NCBI GenBank assembly: GCA_943840565.1 | Contig: CALSUY010000001.1 | Span: 434,001-498,000, forward strand | DNA length: 64,000 bases | From: an uncultured Candidatus Actinomarinales bacterium | GTDB taxonomy: Bacteria; Actinomycetota; Acidimicrobiia; Actinomarinales; Actinomarinaceae | Direction: 5' to 3' | Shown: one piece after another, positions 34,064 to 43,058 of the stretch | Layout: each line of letters begins with the position of its first letter | Position numbering within the stretch: the stretch's first letter is position 1 | The notes under the pieces: generated by a model | What the model was told of the DNA's origin: nothing | Database searches by the model: none | The model's input: only the letters and a program-made list of their open reading frames with translations | Translations under genes and position numbers: made by a program

Positions 34064-35091
34064 TACTCTTCCTCTTGGGTTGGTTCTTCCTGTACCTCTT
34101 CTACAACTGGTGAATCTCCAAGACCTTGTATGTCAATCTTGTAACCTGTCAACTTGGCAGCTAAACGAGCATTTTGTCCCTCTTTACCTATTGCAAGTGA
34201 TAGTTGATTATCCTTTACGGTAACCTTTGCACTTTTTGTGTGTTCATCAATATCAACCATCTCTATGTCTGCTGGTCCTAAAGCTTCAATGATAAATCTG
34301 ACTTTATCTTCTCTCCACTCAACAACATCTAGTTTTTCACCTTTAAGTTCGTTTACAATTTGTCTTACTCTTGATCCACGTGAACCTACACATGCTCCTT
34401 TGGGGTCAACATTAGGATCATTTGAAAATACTGCTATTTTTGTCCTACTTCCTGCTTCTCGGGCAATTGCACGGAGTTCAACTGTTCCGTCATTTAATTC
34501 AGGTACTTCTAACTCCAACATTTTTTGAATAAACTCTGGTCGATTTCTACTAATGATAATTGGTATGCCTTTGGCGTCTTCTCTCACTTCTGTAATAAGT
34601 GCCTTGATGCGGTTACCTCTTTCTAACCTTTCGAATGGTATTCTTTCGCTAGAAGGTATTACAGCTTCGGCATCTTGAAGGTCAATGATTGTCTGATTGA
34701 AACGTGAATCAAACTGTGTCACTATCCCTGTTATTAGTTCACCTTCTCTACCTATGTATGCATCAAGTACAGTCGCTCTTTTTGCATCTCTAACTTTTGT
34801 TGTCATCATTTGTTTAAATGATTGTGCTGCAATTCGACCAAAATCGGAATCACTAATGTCAGCTTCCCACTCTTTAAGAACGTTTCCGTCGTTATCAAGC
34901 TCTTGTGCGTATACGGTAACTTCACCACTATCAGGGTCTAAAGTTACTCTGGCTTCTTCTGCAGCTCCATCTATACGCATATATGCGGACCTAAAAGCTG
35001 AAACCAAAGCTTCATACATGCTGTCAACAGTAACGCCTTTATCTAGCGCTAATGATTCAATAGCTTGTTTTATATCTCCACCTAATTTCAT
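34063..35091 (-). CDS. nusA: Transcription termination/antitermination factor NusA
   Basis: A 342-residue protein with an N-terminal RNAP-binding domain, an S1 domain (REGELITGIVTQFDSRFNQTIIDLQ), and two KH domains (GACVGSRGSRVRQIVNELKGEKLDVV and LAIGKEGQNARLAAKLTGYKIDI). It has no C-terminal acidic repeats, as is usual outside proteobacteria. Lies between rimP and infB. Confidence 0.96.
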   Translation of the reverse strand: MKLGGDIKQAIESLALDKGVTVDSMYEALVSAFRSAYMRIDGAAEEARVTLDPDSGEVTVYAQELDNDGNVLKEWEADISDSDFGRIAAQSFKQMMTTKVRDAKRATVLDAYIGREGELITGIVTQFDSRFNQTIIDLQDAEAVIPSSERIPFERLERGNRIKALITEVREDAKGIPIIISRNRPEFIQKMLELEVPELNDGTVELRAIAREAGSRTKIAVFSNDPNVDPKGACVGSRGSRVRQIVNELKGEKLDVVEWREDKVRFIIEALGPADIEMVDIDEHTKSAKVTVKDNQLSLAIGKEGQNARLAAKLTGYKIDIQGLGDSPVVEEVQEEPTQEEE

Positions 35092-35103
35092 AATCTACCT
35101 CTG

Positions 35104-35577
35104 TTATTTAACTTTCTGTTTAAATTTGTTGTAATTTACTCTTGCTTTTTTAATATTTTCTAAATCTATTGATAATTGCTCATTTTCTAACTGAAGAGTT
35201 ACGATTTCTGAGTTTGATTCGATTAGCTCTCCCTCATACGTATATATATCTTTTATTGGAGAATAAAGTTTAAGTTTAATTTCTTCACCTATTGCTAACT
35301 CAAAATGTCTTTCAGTTTTTAATGATCTTTCTATTCCAGGTGTAGATATAACTAATTCATAATCACCTTTAAATAAGTTAAATTCTTCTAAATGACGTTG
35401 TAATTGATAGTTCAACCTTTCAATAATGGAGTAGTTCATATCATCTTCAGAAAAAATGAATATCTCAACTTTATCTATTGATGGAAAATTAACAATATTT
35501 ATATCGTACAACTCGAGGTTTTCTTCATTAAGAAATGCCATTACGGAATCTTTGATGTCGACTTCAGTGTACTCCAT
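35104..35577 (-). CDS. rimP: Ribosome maturation factor RimP
   Basis: A 157-residue protein from ATG 35577, chosen because GGAGGAAAG lies directly upstream. A GTG at 35613 in the same frame would start inside the upstream terminator. The block DYELVISTPGIERSLKTERHFE is the RimP signature. It acts in 30S assembly and is the first gene of the rimP-nusA-infB unit. Confidence 0.92.
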   Translation of the reverse strand: MEYTEVDIKDSVMAFLNEENLELYDINIVNFPSIDKVEIFIFSEDDMNYSIIERLNYQLQRHLEEFNLFKGDYELVISTPGIERSLKTERHFELAIGEEIKLKLYSPIKDIYTYEGELIESNSEIVTLQLENEQLSIDLENIKKARVNYNKFKQKVK

Positions 35578-35592
35578 CTTTCCTCCGTTCAT

Positions 35593-35617
35593 AAAAAAAG
35601 TGGGCCGTGACACCCAC
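35593..35617 (-). terminator. Intrinsic terminator between proS and rimP
   Basis: On the minus strand GTGGG and CCCAC enclose an 8-nt loop (stem 35600-35604 with 35613-35617) and are followed by seven T residues (35593-35599). It sits just before the rimP Shine-Dalgarno, so it ends most transcription from proS, or acts as an attenuator of the rimP-nusA-infB unit. Confidence 0.82.
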
Positions 35618-35679
35618 CAAATGTAGCTAAATTGTCTAATGCTATTTTAACAAATTACAGAATAAAGAGAAAGAAGTTT

Positions 35680-37107
35680 TTAATATGATTTAGAGAAAAT
35701 TACAAATTTTCCTGGTTGATCAGCTTTATTAACAGACTGTTTTTCATCAGTATTTTCAATTGGGTAACATCGTATTGTTGCCTTAGTAAGTTCTTTTATC
35801 TTTAACTCATCTTCTTTATCTTCAACCCAATAACATGATACAAATCCATCATTTTCTGTAAGTTGCTGTATTAAGCTGTCCATGTCATCTACATGGTGAG
35901 TGTTTTCTGAAAGAAAAAGTTCACTTGAATTCAACATATCATTTTGTACTGTATCCAGTAACTCAGGTATTTCTGTGGCTAAATTCTCGATTAAGACTTC
36001 AGATTTAGAATCATCAACATCTCGTCTTGCAACAACTACAGAACCTTTCTCAATGTCTTTAGGTCCTATTTCAATTCGTACAGGAACACCTTTTAGTTCC
36101 CATTCGTTAAATTTAAAACCTGGAGAAACTTCTGACCTATCATCCAACTCTACCCTAACTCCCTGAAGAGAATCTTTAATCTCAGTTGATGCTTTAAGGA
36201 TTTCATCAGGATTGCTGTTTTTTGGAATTATAGGTATCACTACTACTTGAATTGGTGCTAAAGCTGGAGGTAGTTTAAGGCCTTTATCATCACCGTGAGC
36301 CATAATTATCATACCAATTAAGCGTGTACTTACACCCCAGCTTGTCTGATAGGGATGTTGTAACTCATTATTTTCATCAGAAAATTGAATCTCGAAAGCT
36401 TTAGAAAAGTTTTGTCCTAACTCATGAGAGGTTCCAGCCTGTAAAGCTTTCTTGTCTAACATCATAGCCTCAATAGAGTATGTAACTTTTGCACCTGCGA
36501 ATTTCTCTATTTCAGATTTGGTGCCCTTAATCACTTTTACAGCTGCTATGTTTTGTGTAAATTCTTCATAAATATCCAACATCTGTAACGCTTCTTCTGT
36601 AGCTTCCTCTTTTGTTTGGTGAGCAGTATGTCCTTCTTGCCATAAAAACTCTGAAGTTCTCAAAAATAAACGGGTTCTCATTTCCCATCTAACTACATTT
36701 GCCCACTGGTTAATTAACATTGGTAGATCTCTATGGCTCTTTATCCATTTAGAGAACATATGATTAATTATTGTTTCTGATGTAGGTCTTACAATTAAAG
36801 GCTCCTCAAGTTCTTTTCCACCAGCATGAGTAACTGTTGCTAACTCAGGTGAAAACCCTTCCACATGTTCGGCCTCTTTTTGAATAAATGATTTAGGTAT
36901 GAAAAGAGGAAAATATGCGTTTTGATGACCTGTGTCTTTAAACCTTTGATCAAGATAGGATTGTATGTGTTCCCAGAGAGCATATCCATAAGGCCTAATT
37001 ACCATAGTTCCTTTAACCGGTGAATAATCAGCTAATTGTGCTTCTTGAATAATGTCGGTATACCATTGATTAAAATCTTCTGACATTGGAGTAAGCTTTT
37101 TTACCAT
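35680..37107 (-). CDS. proS: Proline-tRNA ligase (eukaryote/archaea-like short form)
   Basis: A 475-residue class II synthetase. The opening VKKLTPMSEDFNQWYTDII, GTMVIRPYGYALWEHIQ and EPLIVRPTSETII, and the Pro-specific HQTKEEATEEALQML region match the ProS type 3 group. It lacks the editing insertion of the long bacterial type. It charges tRNA-Pro. It follows ispG by 18 bp and ends in front of the rimP terminator. Confidence 0.95.
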   Translation of the reverse strand: MVKKLTPMSEDFNQWYTDIIQEAQLADYSPVKGTMVIRPYGYALWEHIQSYLDQRFKDTGHQNAYFPLFIPKSFIQKEAEHVEGFSPELATVTHAGGKELEEPLIVRPTSETIINHMFSKWIKSHRDLPMLINQWANVVRWEMRTRLFLRTSEFLWQEGHTAHQTKEEATEEALQMLDIYEEFTQNIAAVKVIKGTKSEIEKFAGAKVTYSIEAMMLDKKALQAGTSHELGQNFSKAFEIQFSDENNELQHPYQTSWGVSTRLIGMIIMAHGDDKGLKLPPALAPIQVVVIPIIPKNSNPDEILKASTEIKDSLQGVRVELDDRSEVSPGFKFNEWELKGVPVRIEIGPKDIEKGSVVVARRDVDDSKSEVLIENLATEIPELLDTVQNDMLNSSELFLSENTHHVDDMDSLIQQLTENDGFVSCYWVEDKEDELKIKELTKATIRCYPIENTDEKQSVNKADQPGKFVIFSKSY

Positions 37108-37125
37108 GGTTATATCTTAAATGTT

Positions 37126-38349
37126 TTATTTCTCTTTATCTTGTTTTGAGGTAATCTCGACAACGGACTTCGTTCTCTCTTCAAAATTATTAATGTCCCC
37201 TTGGATACCCATTAATTCCTCTGCATCTTTTTGAGCTATTAAAGCAGCATCTTTGTCTGCTGCAGCTAATCTTGCCTCTATACCTTCTTTCGCTAGAAGC
37301 TTTCCTTCTTCAACAAGCGCAGAAACCATGTCTTTTTCGTCTACAACTTTTACAACTTCTCCTTTGATAAAAAGATGTCCCCTTTTCTTGCCTGCAGCAA
37401 TACCTATATCTGCAGAACGTGCTTCACCAGGCCCATTTACAACACATCCCATAACAGCCACCTGTATCGGTAATCCCTCTTTCTCTAGAGCTTCTTGAGC
37501 TTCTGAAGCAACAGCTATAACGTCAACTTCAGCTCTACCACAACTTGGACATGCGATTAAATCTAGCGATTTTCGTTCTCTTAATCCTAAATATTCTAAA
37601 AGTTGTCTTCCATGTTTAGCTTCCTCAATTGGATCTGTAGTTAAAGACATTCTTATTGTGTCTCCAATTCCCTCAGAAAGTAATGTAGAAATTCCTGCAG
37701 TTGATTTGATTAAACCACCTGGTAGTGGCCCTGCTTCGGTAACTCCAAGGTGGAGGGGGTATTCAACTTTTTCAGCCAGTAACCGATAAGAATCAATCAT
37801 CAAAGGAACATTGGAGTGTTTGACAGAGATTTTTATATCGTAGAAATCAACTTCCTCTAGGTACCTTACTTCATTAAGGGCAGATTCTACTAATGCTTCA
37901 GGCGTGGCCTCACCATATTTTTCTAATAGGTCCTTATCTAATGATCCAGCATTAACTCCAATTCTTATTGGAATGCCAACATTCAAGCATTCTTTTGCTA
38001 CTTGTTTGATTTGATCTTCGTTACGTATATTACCGGGATTAAGTCGAAGGCCTTGTACTCCAGCTTCAATTGCAGCAAGCGCTAGCTTATATTGAAAATG
38101 TATATCAGCAATGATAGGTACTGGACTACGAGTGCAAATTTTAACAAGTGATTCAGCAGCTTCTATCTCATTACATGTCACTCGAACTATATCAGCACCA
38201 TTCGAGGCAAGTGCATATATTTGCTCTAGAGTACCATCTGTGTCTCTTGTCTTGGTGGTTGTCATAGATTGTACTGAAACTGGATACTCGGAACCTACCC
38301 CAACCTTTCCGACCATTAACTGTTTGGTTGTACGTCTCGTGTTTGTCAT
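37126..38349 (-). CDS. ispG: 4-hydroxy-3-methylbut-2-enyl diphosphate synthase (flavodoxin/ferredoxin)
   Basis: A 407-residue [4Fe-4S] enzyme of the MEP isoprenoid pathway. It contains VKVGVGSEYPVSVQSMTTTKTRD-type N-terminus, GLRLNPGNI, and the cluster cysteines in CPSCGRAEVD and MGCVVNGPGEA. About 30 extra charged residues form a C-terminal tail. The ATG overlaps the rseP stop by 4 bp. The usual neighbour dxr is absent from this block. Confidence 0.95.
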   Translation of the reverse strand: MTNTRRTTKQLMVGKVGVGSEYPVSVQSMTTTKTRDTDGTLEQIYALASNGADIVRVTCNEIEAAESLVKICTRSPVPIIADIHFQYKLALAAIEAGVQGLRLNPGNIRNEDQIKQVAKECLNVGIPIRIGVNAGSLDKDLLEKYGEATPEALVESALNEVRYLEEVDFYDIKISVKHSNVPLMIDSYRLLAEKVEYPLHLGVTEAGPLPGGLIKSTAGISTLLSEGIGDTIRMSLTTDPIEEAKHGRQLLEYLGLRERKSLDLIACPSCGRAEVDVIAVASEAQEALEKEGLPIQVAVMGCVVNGPGEARSADIGIAAGKKRGHLFIKGEVVKVVDEKDMVSALVEEGKLLAKEGIEARLAAADKDAALIAQKDAEELMGIQGDINNFEERTKSVVEITSKQDKEK

Positions 38350-39446
38350 AATCTAATTGGTTGTGTTATATCTAAATAGAATGCTGTTATTCCTAGAAAT
38401 ATAAAGACTCCGACGACCACGGCTGCGATTGGATATAGTTTTTTATCCGATATTTTTCTTCCAGTAACTCCCTCTATCAAAGCAAGCACTACCCTTCCTC
38501 CATCAAGTGGGATAAAGGGAAGAGCATTGAAGACAGCAAGGAAAATATTTACAAAGGCAAGCAGGCTAAACAAGTTAACATAGCTGTCCGCTGCAATCTG
38601 ATTACCAGCTTGTGCTAAGCCAATTGGGCTAAGTGGTCTTACCTCATCGGGGACTTCTTGTCCTGTGTACGTTCCTAAAAGAGTTCTAATATTATCAGGA
38701 CTAAATAAAGTAATTATGCCATCAACTGCTGCAACTGTCATTTGTGCTTCTAGTATGGTGGTGCTCTTGACAGAAGATATTATGCCTAATTTTTCATTTA
38801 CAATTTTTGGAGTAACACCGAGATAGCCAACATTATCACCATTTAAGGTTCTTGACTCCAAAACAGTATCGGATTGGATTAATTGATTATTTCTAATATA
38901 CGAAATACCAACCCTTGTGTCAGGATTATTTTCAATAATAGAAACTAATTCATTCCAGGTTTCAACTTCTGTATTGGCAAATTTAACTATTTCATCACCT
39001 GGCATTAACCCAGCATTCATAGATGGCGATCTGTTGTTTCCTTGTACAGACTCCCCTACACTCGCAATTTCAAGTGTTGGAGTATTAACACCATTAGTTG
39101 AAAGTATTGCAAATAGTATTAACCAAGCTGTTAAAAAATTAACGAGTATGCCAGATATAGCTATATAAAATTTGGTAGTCCATTTTGCATTATGAAAAAC
39201 CTCTGATTCTTCATAACCAGTTGTATCTTCTGCTTCATCCATTCCTGGGATTTTTACATATCCACCCAAGGGAATAGCTTTAAGTCCATACTCTGTATTG
39301 TTTCTTTTAAATGAAAATATTTTAGGACCAAAACCTACAAAAAACTCAGATACTGCAATTTTGGATCTTCTCGCAGATATATAGTGACCAAATTCATGTA
39401 AAACGACAAATACAGTAAGAAATACAATTGTTAAAAAACCATTCAT
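38346..39446 (-). CDS. rseP: Site-2 protease RseP/M50 zinc metalloprotease
   Basis: A 366-residue integral membrane protease: HEFGH in VVLHEFGHYISARRS, GFGPKIFSFKRNNTEYGLKAIPLGGYVKIPGM, one PDZ domain (GLMPGDEIVKFANTEVETW) and the second metal motif PLDGGRVV. It cuts membrane proteins such as anti-sigma factors after a first cleavage. It lies between cdsA and ispG in the usual order. Confidence 0.94.
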   Translation of the reverse strand: MNGFLTIVFLTVFVVLHEFGHYISARRSKIAVSEFFVGFGPKIFSFKRNNTEYGLKAIPLGGYVKIPGMDEAEDTTGYEESEVFHNAKWTTKFYIAISGILVNFLTAWLILFAILSTNGVNTPTLEIASVGESVQGNNRSPSMNAGLMPGDEIVKFANTEVETWNELVSIIENNPDTRVGISYIRNNQLIQSDTVLESRTLNGDNVGYLGVTPKIVNEKLGIISSVKSTTILEAQMTVAAVDGIITLFSPDNIRTLLGTYTGQEVPDEVRPLSPIGLAQAGNQIAADSYVNLFSLLAFVNIFLAVFNALPFIPLDGGRVVLALIEGVTGRKISDKKLYPIAAVVVGVFIFLGITAFYLDITQPIRL

Positions 39447-39462
39447 ACTTTTATTATCTCAC

Positions 39463-40374
39463 TTACGGGTTTAAATAAGAAAACAGAGAAAACAATAACA
39501 AGACTGGAAATGACAATAAATAAGAATCAACTCTGTCTAACAAACCTCCGTGACCTGGAAGAAGTGAACTTGAATCTTTAACACTTAAGGTACGTTTAAT
39601 TTTAGATACGAATAAATCACCAAGCACACCAAAGCAAACAAAAATAAAAGATAGAACAAGTGATATTAGGATTCCAGTATCTGAATTAAAATAGAGATTT
39701 AAGAACATTGCAATAGTCCCAATAGTAAGGCCTGCTATTAATCCCTCTACAGTTTTATTAGGAGAAATGTGTTCAATCAATTTTCTCTTTCCGTATCGCC
39801 TACCAACTTCATATGCAAGAGTATCGGATAAAGATATAGAAATGATTGCTAAGTATGTAAACAATAGTGAATAATTTTTTAATACAAATACGACCGATGT
39901 GATACCTAAGCTAAACCAAATATGGAAGATAAAAAGGCTTCCAAATTTTTCATATATACCATAAGAGATGAACGAACCTGTATAAATTATAAGACCAATT
40001 GGCAACATGAAAAATGAGACATAAATAAGTGATAAATCGTAATAATACACAATGAACATCGGCGTAAGTGCAGAATATAGCAAGAAGGGATATGGTATAA
40101 CAATACCGTAGTCAAACATATCAAACCACTCTTTCGAAGCAATGAATACTGCAAACACAAGAAGTAAAAAAGCAGAGTTTTTATTTGTGAAAAATACTGA
40201 TATGAGAACTAAGAGTCCAGCAGCGGTAAACACTCTGGGATTAGAGGTGAAAAAATTATCTCCTTGTTGTTTTTCAGGTTCAGAAGTTTCGTCAACTGGA
40301 AGTTCAATTACTCCAGGCCAAAAAGTCCCATCGTCATCGGATGAAAAATTAGATCTAAACTTCGAGAAGTTCAT
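39463..40374 (-). CDS. cdsA: Phosphatidate cytidylyltransferase
   Basis: A multi-helix membrane enzyme with the CdsA signature: ISLSDTLAYEVGRRYGKRKL, SPNKTVEGLIAGL and KIKRTLSVKDSSSLLPGHGGLLDRVDS. It makes CDP-diacylglycerol. A soluble acidic N-terminal segment precedes the first helix. ATG 40374 is preferred; ATG 40398 and TTG 40401 in the same frame would lengthen the overlap with frr to over 40 bp. Even the preferred start overlaps frr by 20 bp. Confidence 0.92.
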   Translation of the reverse strand: MNFSKFRSNFSSDDDGTFWPGVIELPVDETSEPEKQQGDNFFTSNPRVFTAAGLLVLISVFFTNKNSAFLLLVFAVFIASKEWFDMFDYGIVIPYPFLLYSALTPMFIVYYYDLSLIYVSFFMLPIGLIIYTGSFISYGIYEKFGSLFIFHIWFSLGITSVVFVLKNYSLLFTYLAIISISLSDTLAYEVGRRYGKRKLIEHISPNKTVEGLIAGLTIGTIAMFLNLYFNSDTGILISLVLSFIFVCFGVLGDLFVSKIKRTLSVKDSSSLLPGHGGLLDRVDSYLLSFPVLLLFSLFSYLNP

Positions 40375-40906
40375 TTTGTTTAACTGAAAGAAGTTCATCA
40401 ACTTTTTTTACATACTTGTCAGTTAGTTCTTGAATTTGGGATTCAAATCGTTTTACTTCATCTGCAGAAATATCATCTTTGGTTTTTTCTAGATCATCAA
40501 TACCGTTTCTTCTATGTGATCTTATAGAGATTTTTGAATCTTCTGTAAATTTAGAAGCTACTTTGCTGAGCTCTTGTCTTCTTTCTTCAGATAATGATGG
40601 TATAGGAATCCTAATTACGTCCCCATCTGTTGCGGGGTTAAGACCTATGTCTGCATTTTGAATTGCTTTTTCTATATCTTCAAATGATCCCTTATCAAAG
40701 GGTTGAATTAAAAGTAATTTTGGGTCAGGTACGCTTATTGACGCAAGTTGCTGAAGCGGTGTTTTTGTGCCATAGTAATCTACTTGTATATTTGAAACTA
40801 AAGACGGGTTAGCTCTCCCTGTTCTTATTTTTGTAAATTCCTCAACAAGATGATTTACTGAAGTTTTCATATTGTTCTCTACGTTTGTAATTATTTCTTG
40901 GCTCAT
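40355..40906 (-). CDS. frr: Ribosome recycling factor
   Basis: A 183-residue protein with the RRF pattern: LVEEFTKIRTGRANPSLV, VDYYGTKTPLQQLASISVPD and IPIPSLSEERRQELSKV. With EF-G it splits post-termination ribosomes. It is 2 bp after pyrH and overlaps cdsA. Confidence 0.96.
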   Translation of the reverse strand: MSQEIITNVENNMKTSVNHLVEEFTKIRTGRANPSLVSNIQVDYYGTKTPLQQLASISVPDPKLLLIQPFDKGSFEDIEKAIQNADIGLNPATDGDVIRIPIPSLSEERRQELSKVASKFTEDSKISIRSHRRNGIDDLEKTKDDISADEVKRFESQIQELTDKYVKKVDELLSVKQNELLEV

Positions 40907-40908
40907 AA

Positions 40909-41613
40909 TTAATTGATCAGTGTTCCTAAATCTTTCCCAGTTAAAACATCATAAATGTTGTTGTCCTTAGTTCCATCAAATACTCTTATTGGCATTTCAT
41001 TTTCTTCACATAACGTTATAGCTGTTAAGTCCATTACTCCTAACTTCTTTTCAACAACATCAGTATATGAAATGTTAGCGAAAAGTTCTGCAGATTTGTC
41101 TACTTCTGGGTCAGATGAATACACACCTTCTACTCTTGTTGATTTAAGTACTATATCTGCTTCTATCTCATTTGCTCTTAAAGAAGCTGCAGTGTCAGTT
41201 GTAAAATAAGGGTTACCTGTACCTGCTGCAAATATAACAATACGTCCTTTTTCAAGATGACGAATAGCACGTAATCGTATGTATGGTTCAGCAACAGCGG
41301 TCATCGTTATTGCGGATTGAACACGAGTCTGAGTTCCATTTCTATCAAGGGCATCCTTTAAAGCTACAGCATTGATTACAGTTGCTAACATACCCATGTA
41401 GTCAGCATTTGCTTGAGCCATGCCTTTTGCAGACTCTTGAACACCTCTAAAAAAGTTTCCTCCACCTACAACTACTGCAATCTCAATTCCTTCAGCATTA
41501 GCTTTAGAAATCTGATTAGCAATATTTGTTAAAATTGAAGGTGAGATACCAAAATTGGTATCTGAATCAGCAAATGATTCTCCAGAGAGTTTTAAAAGTA
41601 CTCTCTTGGTCAT
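40909..41613 (-). CDS. pyrH: UMP kinase
   Basis: A 234-residue amino-acid-kinase-fold enzyme: [44 protein letters not shown] and [15 protein letters not shown]. It converts UMP to UDP. It abuts tsf without a gap. Confidence 0.96.
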   Translation of the reverse strand: MTKRVLLKLSGESFADSDTNFGISPSILTNIANQISKANAEGIEIAVVVGGGNFFRGVQESAKGMAQANADYMGMLATVINAVALKDALDRNGTQTRVQSAITMTAVAEPYIRLRAIRHLEKGRIVIFAAGTGNPYFTTDTAASLRANEIEADIVLKSTRVEGVYSSDPEVDKSAELFANISYTDVVEKKLGVMDLTAITLCEENEMPIRVFDGTKDNNIYDVLTGKDLGTLIN

Positions 41614-42222
41614 TTAGGAACCTACTTCCACCCTAGAAAACTGTTTAATATAGATTTTTTCTCCTAGTTTTCCTGACATTTCTTCTATCATAGTGCTAAC
41701 TTTTCCTTCATATATCTCAGGATTGCAAAAAATTTGTTCGTTAAGAACATTGTCTTTGTAAAAAGAGACGATACGACCTTCGATTATCTTTTCAATAACT
41801 TCAGCAGGTTTACCCTCATTTTCTGATTGTTTTGAAATGATATCTTTTTCCTCTTGAAGTTTCTCTTCTGAGATGTCTTCAATGTTTAAGTAAGTTGGTT
41901 TCATAGCTGCGATATGCATGGCTATTTGCTTTGCTGCATCTTTAAATTCCTCAGATTTAGCTACAAAGTCTGTTTCGCAAGCAAGTTCAACCAATACACC
42001 AGATACTGCTCGATCTTGTTGGTAATGAATATAATCACCTATGGTTCCTTGATTAGCTTCTTTATCTGCTCTTTTTTTCGAGTCAGCTAATCCTTTCTCT
42101 CTTAAGTATTTGACCGCTGCGTCGAAATCGCCTTCGGATTCAGTTAAAGCTTTTTTAGCATCCATCATTCCTGCACCAGTCATATCTCTAAGTTTTTTAA
42201 CATCAGAAGCTGAAATACTCAT
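41614..42222 (-). CDS. tsf: Elongation factor Ts, short form
   Basis: A 202-residue EF-Ts: VKKLRDMTGAGMMDAKKALTESEGD, then ACETDFVAKSEEF and an ending ..QFSRVEVGS. E. coli EF-Ts has 283 residues. This one is the short type with a single core subdomain, as in Thermus and cyanobacteria. It recycles EF-Tu GDP. Its ATG shares one base with the rpsB stop. Confidence 0.96.
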   Translation of the reverse strand: MSISASDVKKLRDMTGAGMMDAKKALTESEGDFDAAVKYLREKGLADSKKRADKEANQGTIGDYIHYQQDRAVSGVLVELACETDFVAKSEEFKDAAKQIAMHIAAMKPTYLNIEDISEEKLQEEKDIISKQSENEGKPAEVIEKIIEGRIVSFYKDNVLNEQIFCNPEIYEGKVSTMIEEMSGKLGEKIYIKQFSRVEVGS

Positions 42223-42932
42223 TAATCATCTCCCTTTTCTGCTTTTTCAGTTTGAAGCCCTGCACCTTTAGCGCAAGCTCCAGCAATCGCTGCAGTAACT
42301 ACTTCTATGGATCTTATAGCATCATCATTTCCAGGAATGACAATATCTACACCAGTTGGGTCCACATTTGAATCTGCAATACCGATAACAGGAATATTTA
42401 GTTTATTAGCTTCAGTCAAAGCAGTTGATTCATTCATAAGATCAACAATAAATATTGCATCAGGAAGTTTGTTTAAGTTAACAATTCCACCGATTGATCG
42501 GGTTAACTTTGCAATCTCTCTTCTAATTCTTAGCCTTTCTGGCTTAGGGTAGGCATTAATCTCACCAGAATCTTCAAGAGAGATAAGTTCTTTTAGATAG
42601 ATAACTCTTTTTATAATAGTTTTAAAGTTTGTAAGCATTCCACCTAACCATCTATGGTTTACATAAGGCATACCAGCAGCTTCTGCTTGCTCCTGAATAA
42701 CATTTTGAGCTTGAGGTTTTGTACCTACAAAAAGTACTTTCCCGCTATTTGCTACAATTTTTTGAACGAATGCTTCTGCTTCTGCAATTGCATCGTAAGT
42801 AATGCGTAAATCTAAAATGTGAATTCCGCTTTTGTCCCCGTAAATAAATTTATCCATTTTAGGGTTCCATCTTTGTGTTTGATGGCCGAAGTGAACTCCT
42901 GCTTCTAAGAGTTCTTTCATGTTCGTACTCAT
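42222..42932 (-). CDS. rpsB: 30S ribosomal protein S2
   Basis: A 236-residue S2: MKELLEAGVHFGHQTQRWNPKMDKFIYG, VNHRWLGGMLTNFKT and VNLNKLPDAIFIVD. First gene of the rpsB-tsf-pyrH-frr run. A structured leader lies upstream at 42976-43004. Confidence 0.97.
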   Translation of the reverse strand: MSTNMKELLEAGVHFGHQTQRWNPKMDKFIYGDKSGIHILDLRITYDAIAEAEAFVQKIVANSGKVLFVGTKPQAQNVIQEQAEAAGMPYVNHRWLGGMLTNFKTIIKRVIYLKELISLEDSGEINAYPKPERLRIRREIAKLTRSIGGIVNLNKLPDAIFIVDLMNESTALTEANKLNIPVIGIADSNVDPTGVDIVIPGNDDAIRSIEVVTAAIAGACAKGAGLQTEKAEKGDD

Positions 42933-42975
42933 TATTCTCCTTTGGTTGTTTCATCCCACATCTATTACTTTCGCG

Positions 42976-43004
42976 GCTTCCAAGCTTTCGCTCACCAAGG
43001 AAGC
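42976..43004 (-). promoter_or_regulatory. Structured rpsB leader hairpin
   Basis: On the minus strand GCTTCC (43004-42999) pairs with GGAAGC (42981-42976). Inside, AGC-GAAA-GCT (42992-42983) forms a GNRA-capped stem, leaving a bulge TTGGTG on one side. It lies about 45 nt before the rpsB start. An autoregulatory S2 binding site is plausible but unproven. Confidence 0.45.
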
Positions 43005-43037
43005 TTTAAAGATATGGTGTCTATTTCTTTTTAAATG

Positions 43038-43055
43038 ATAACCATGAATGGTTAT
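43038..43055 (-). terminator. AT-rich hairpin after xerC
   Basis: ATAACCAT (43038-43045) and ATGGTTAT (43048-43055) form an 8-bp stem with a 2-nt gap, 3 nt past the xerC stop. On the minus strand it is followed by CATTTAAAAAG without a real T tract, so it is at best a weak terminator or an operator for the rpsB promoter. Confidence 0.4.
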
Positions 43056-43058
43056 TAA

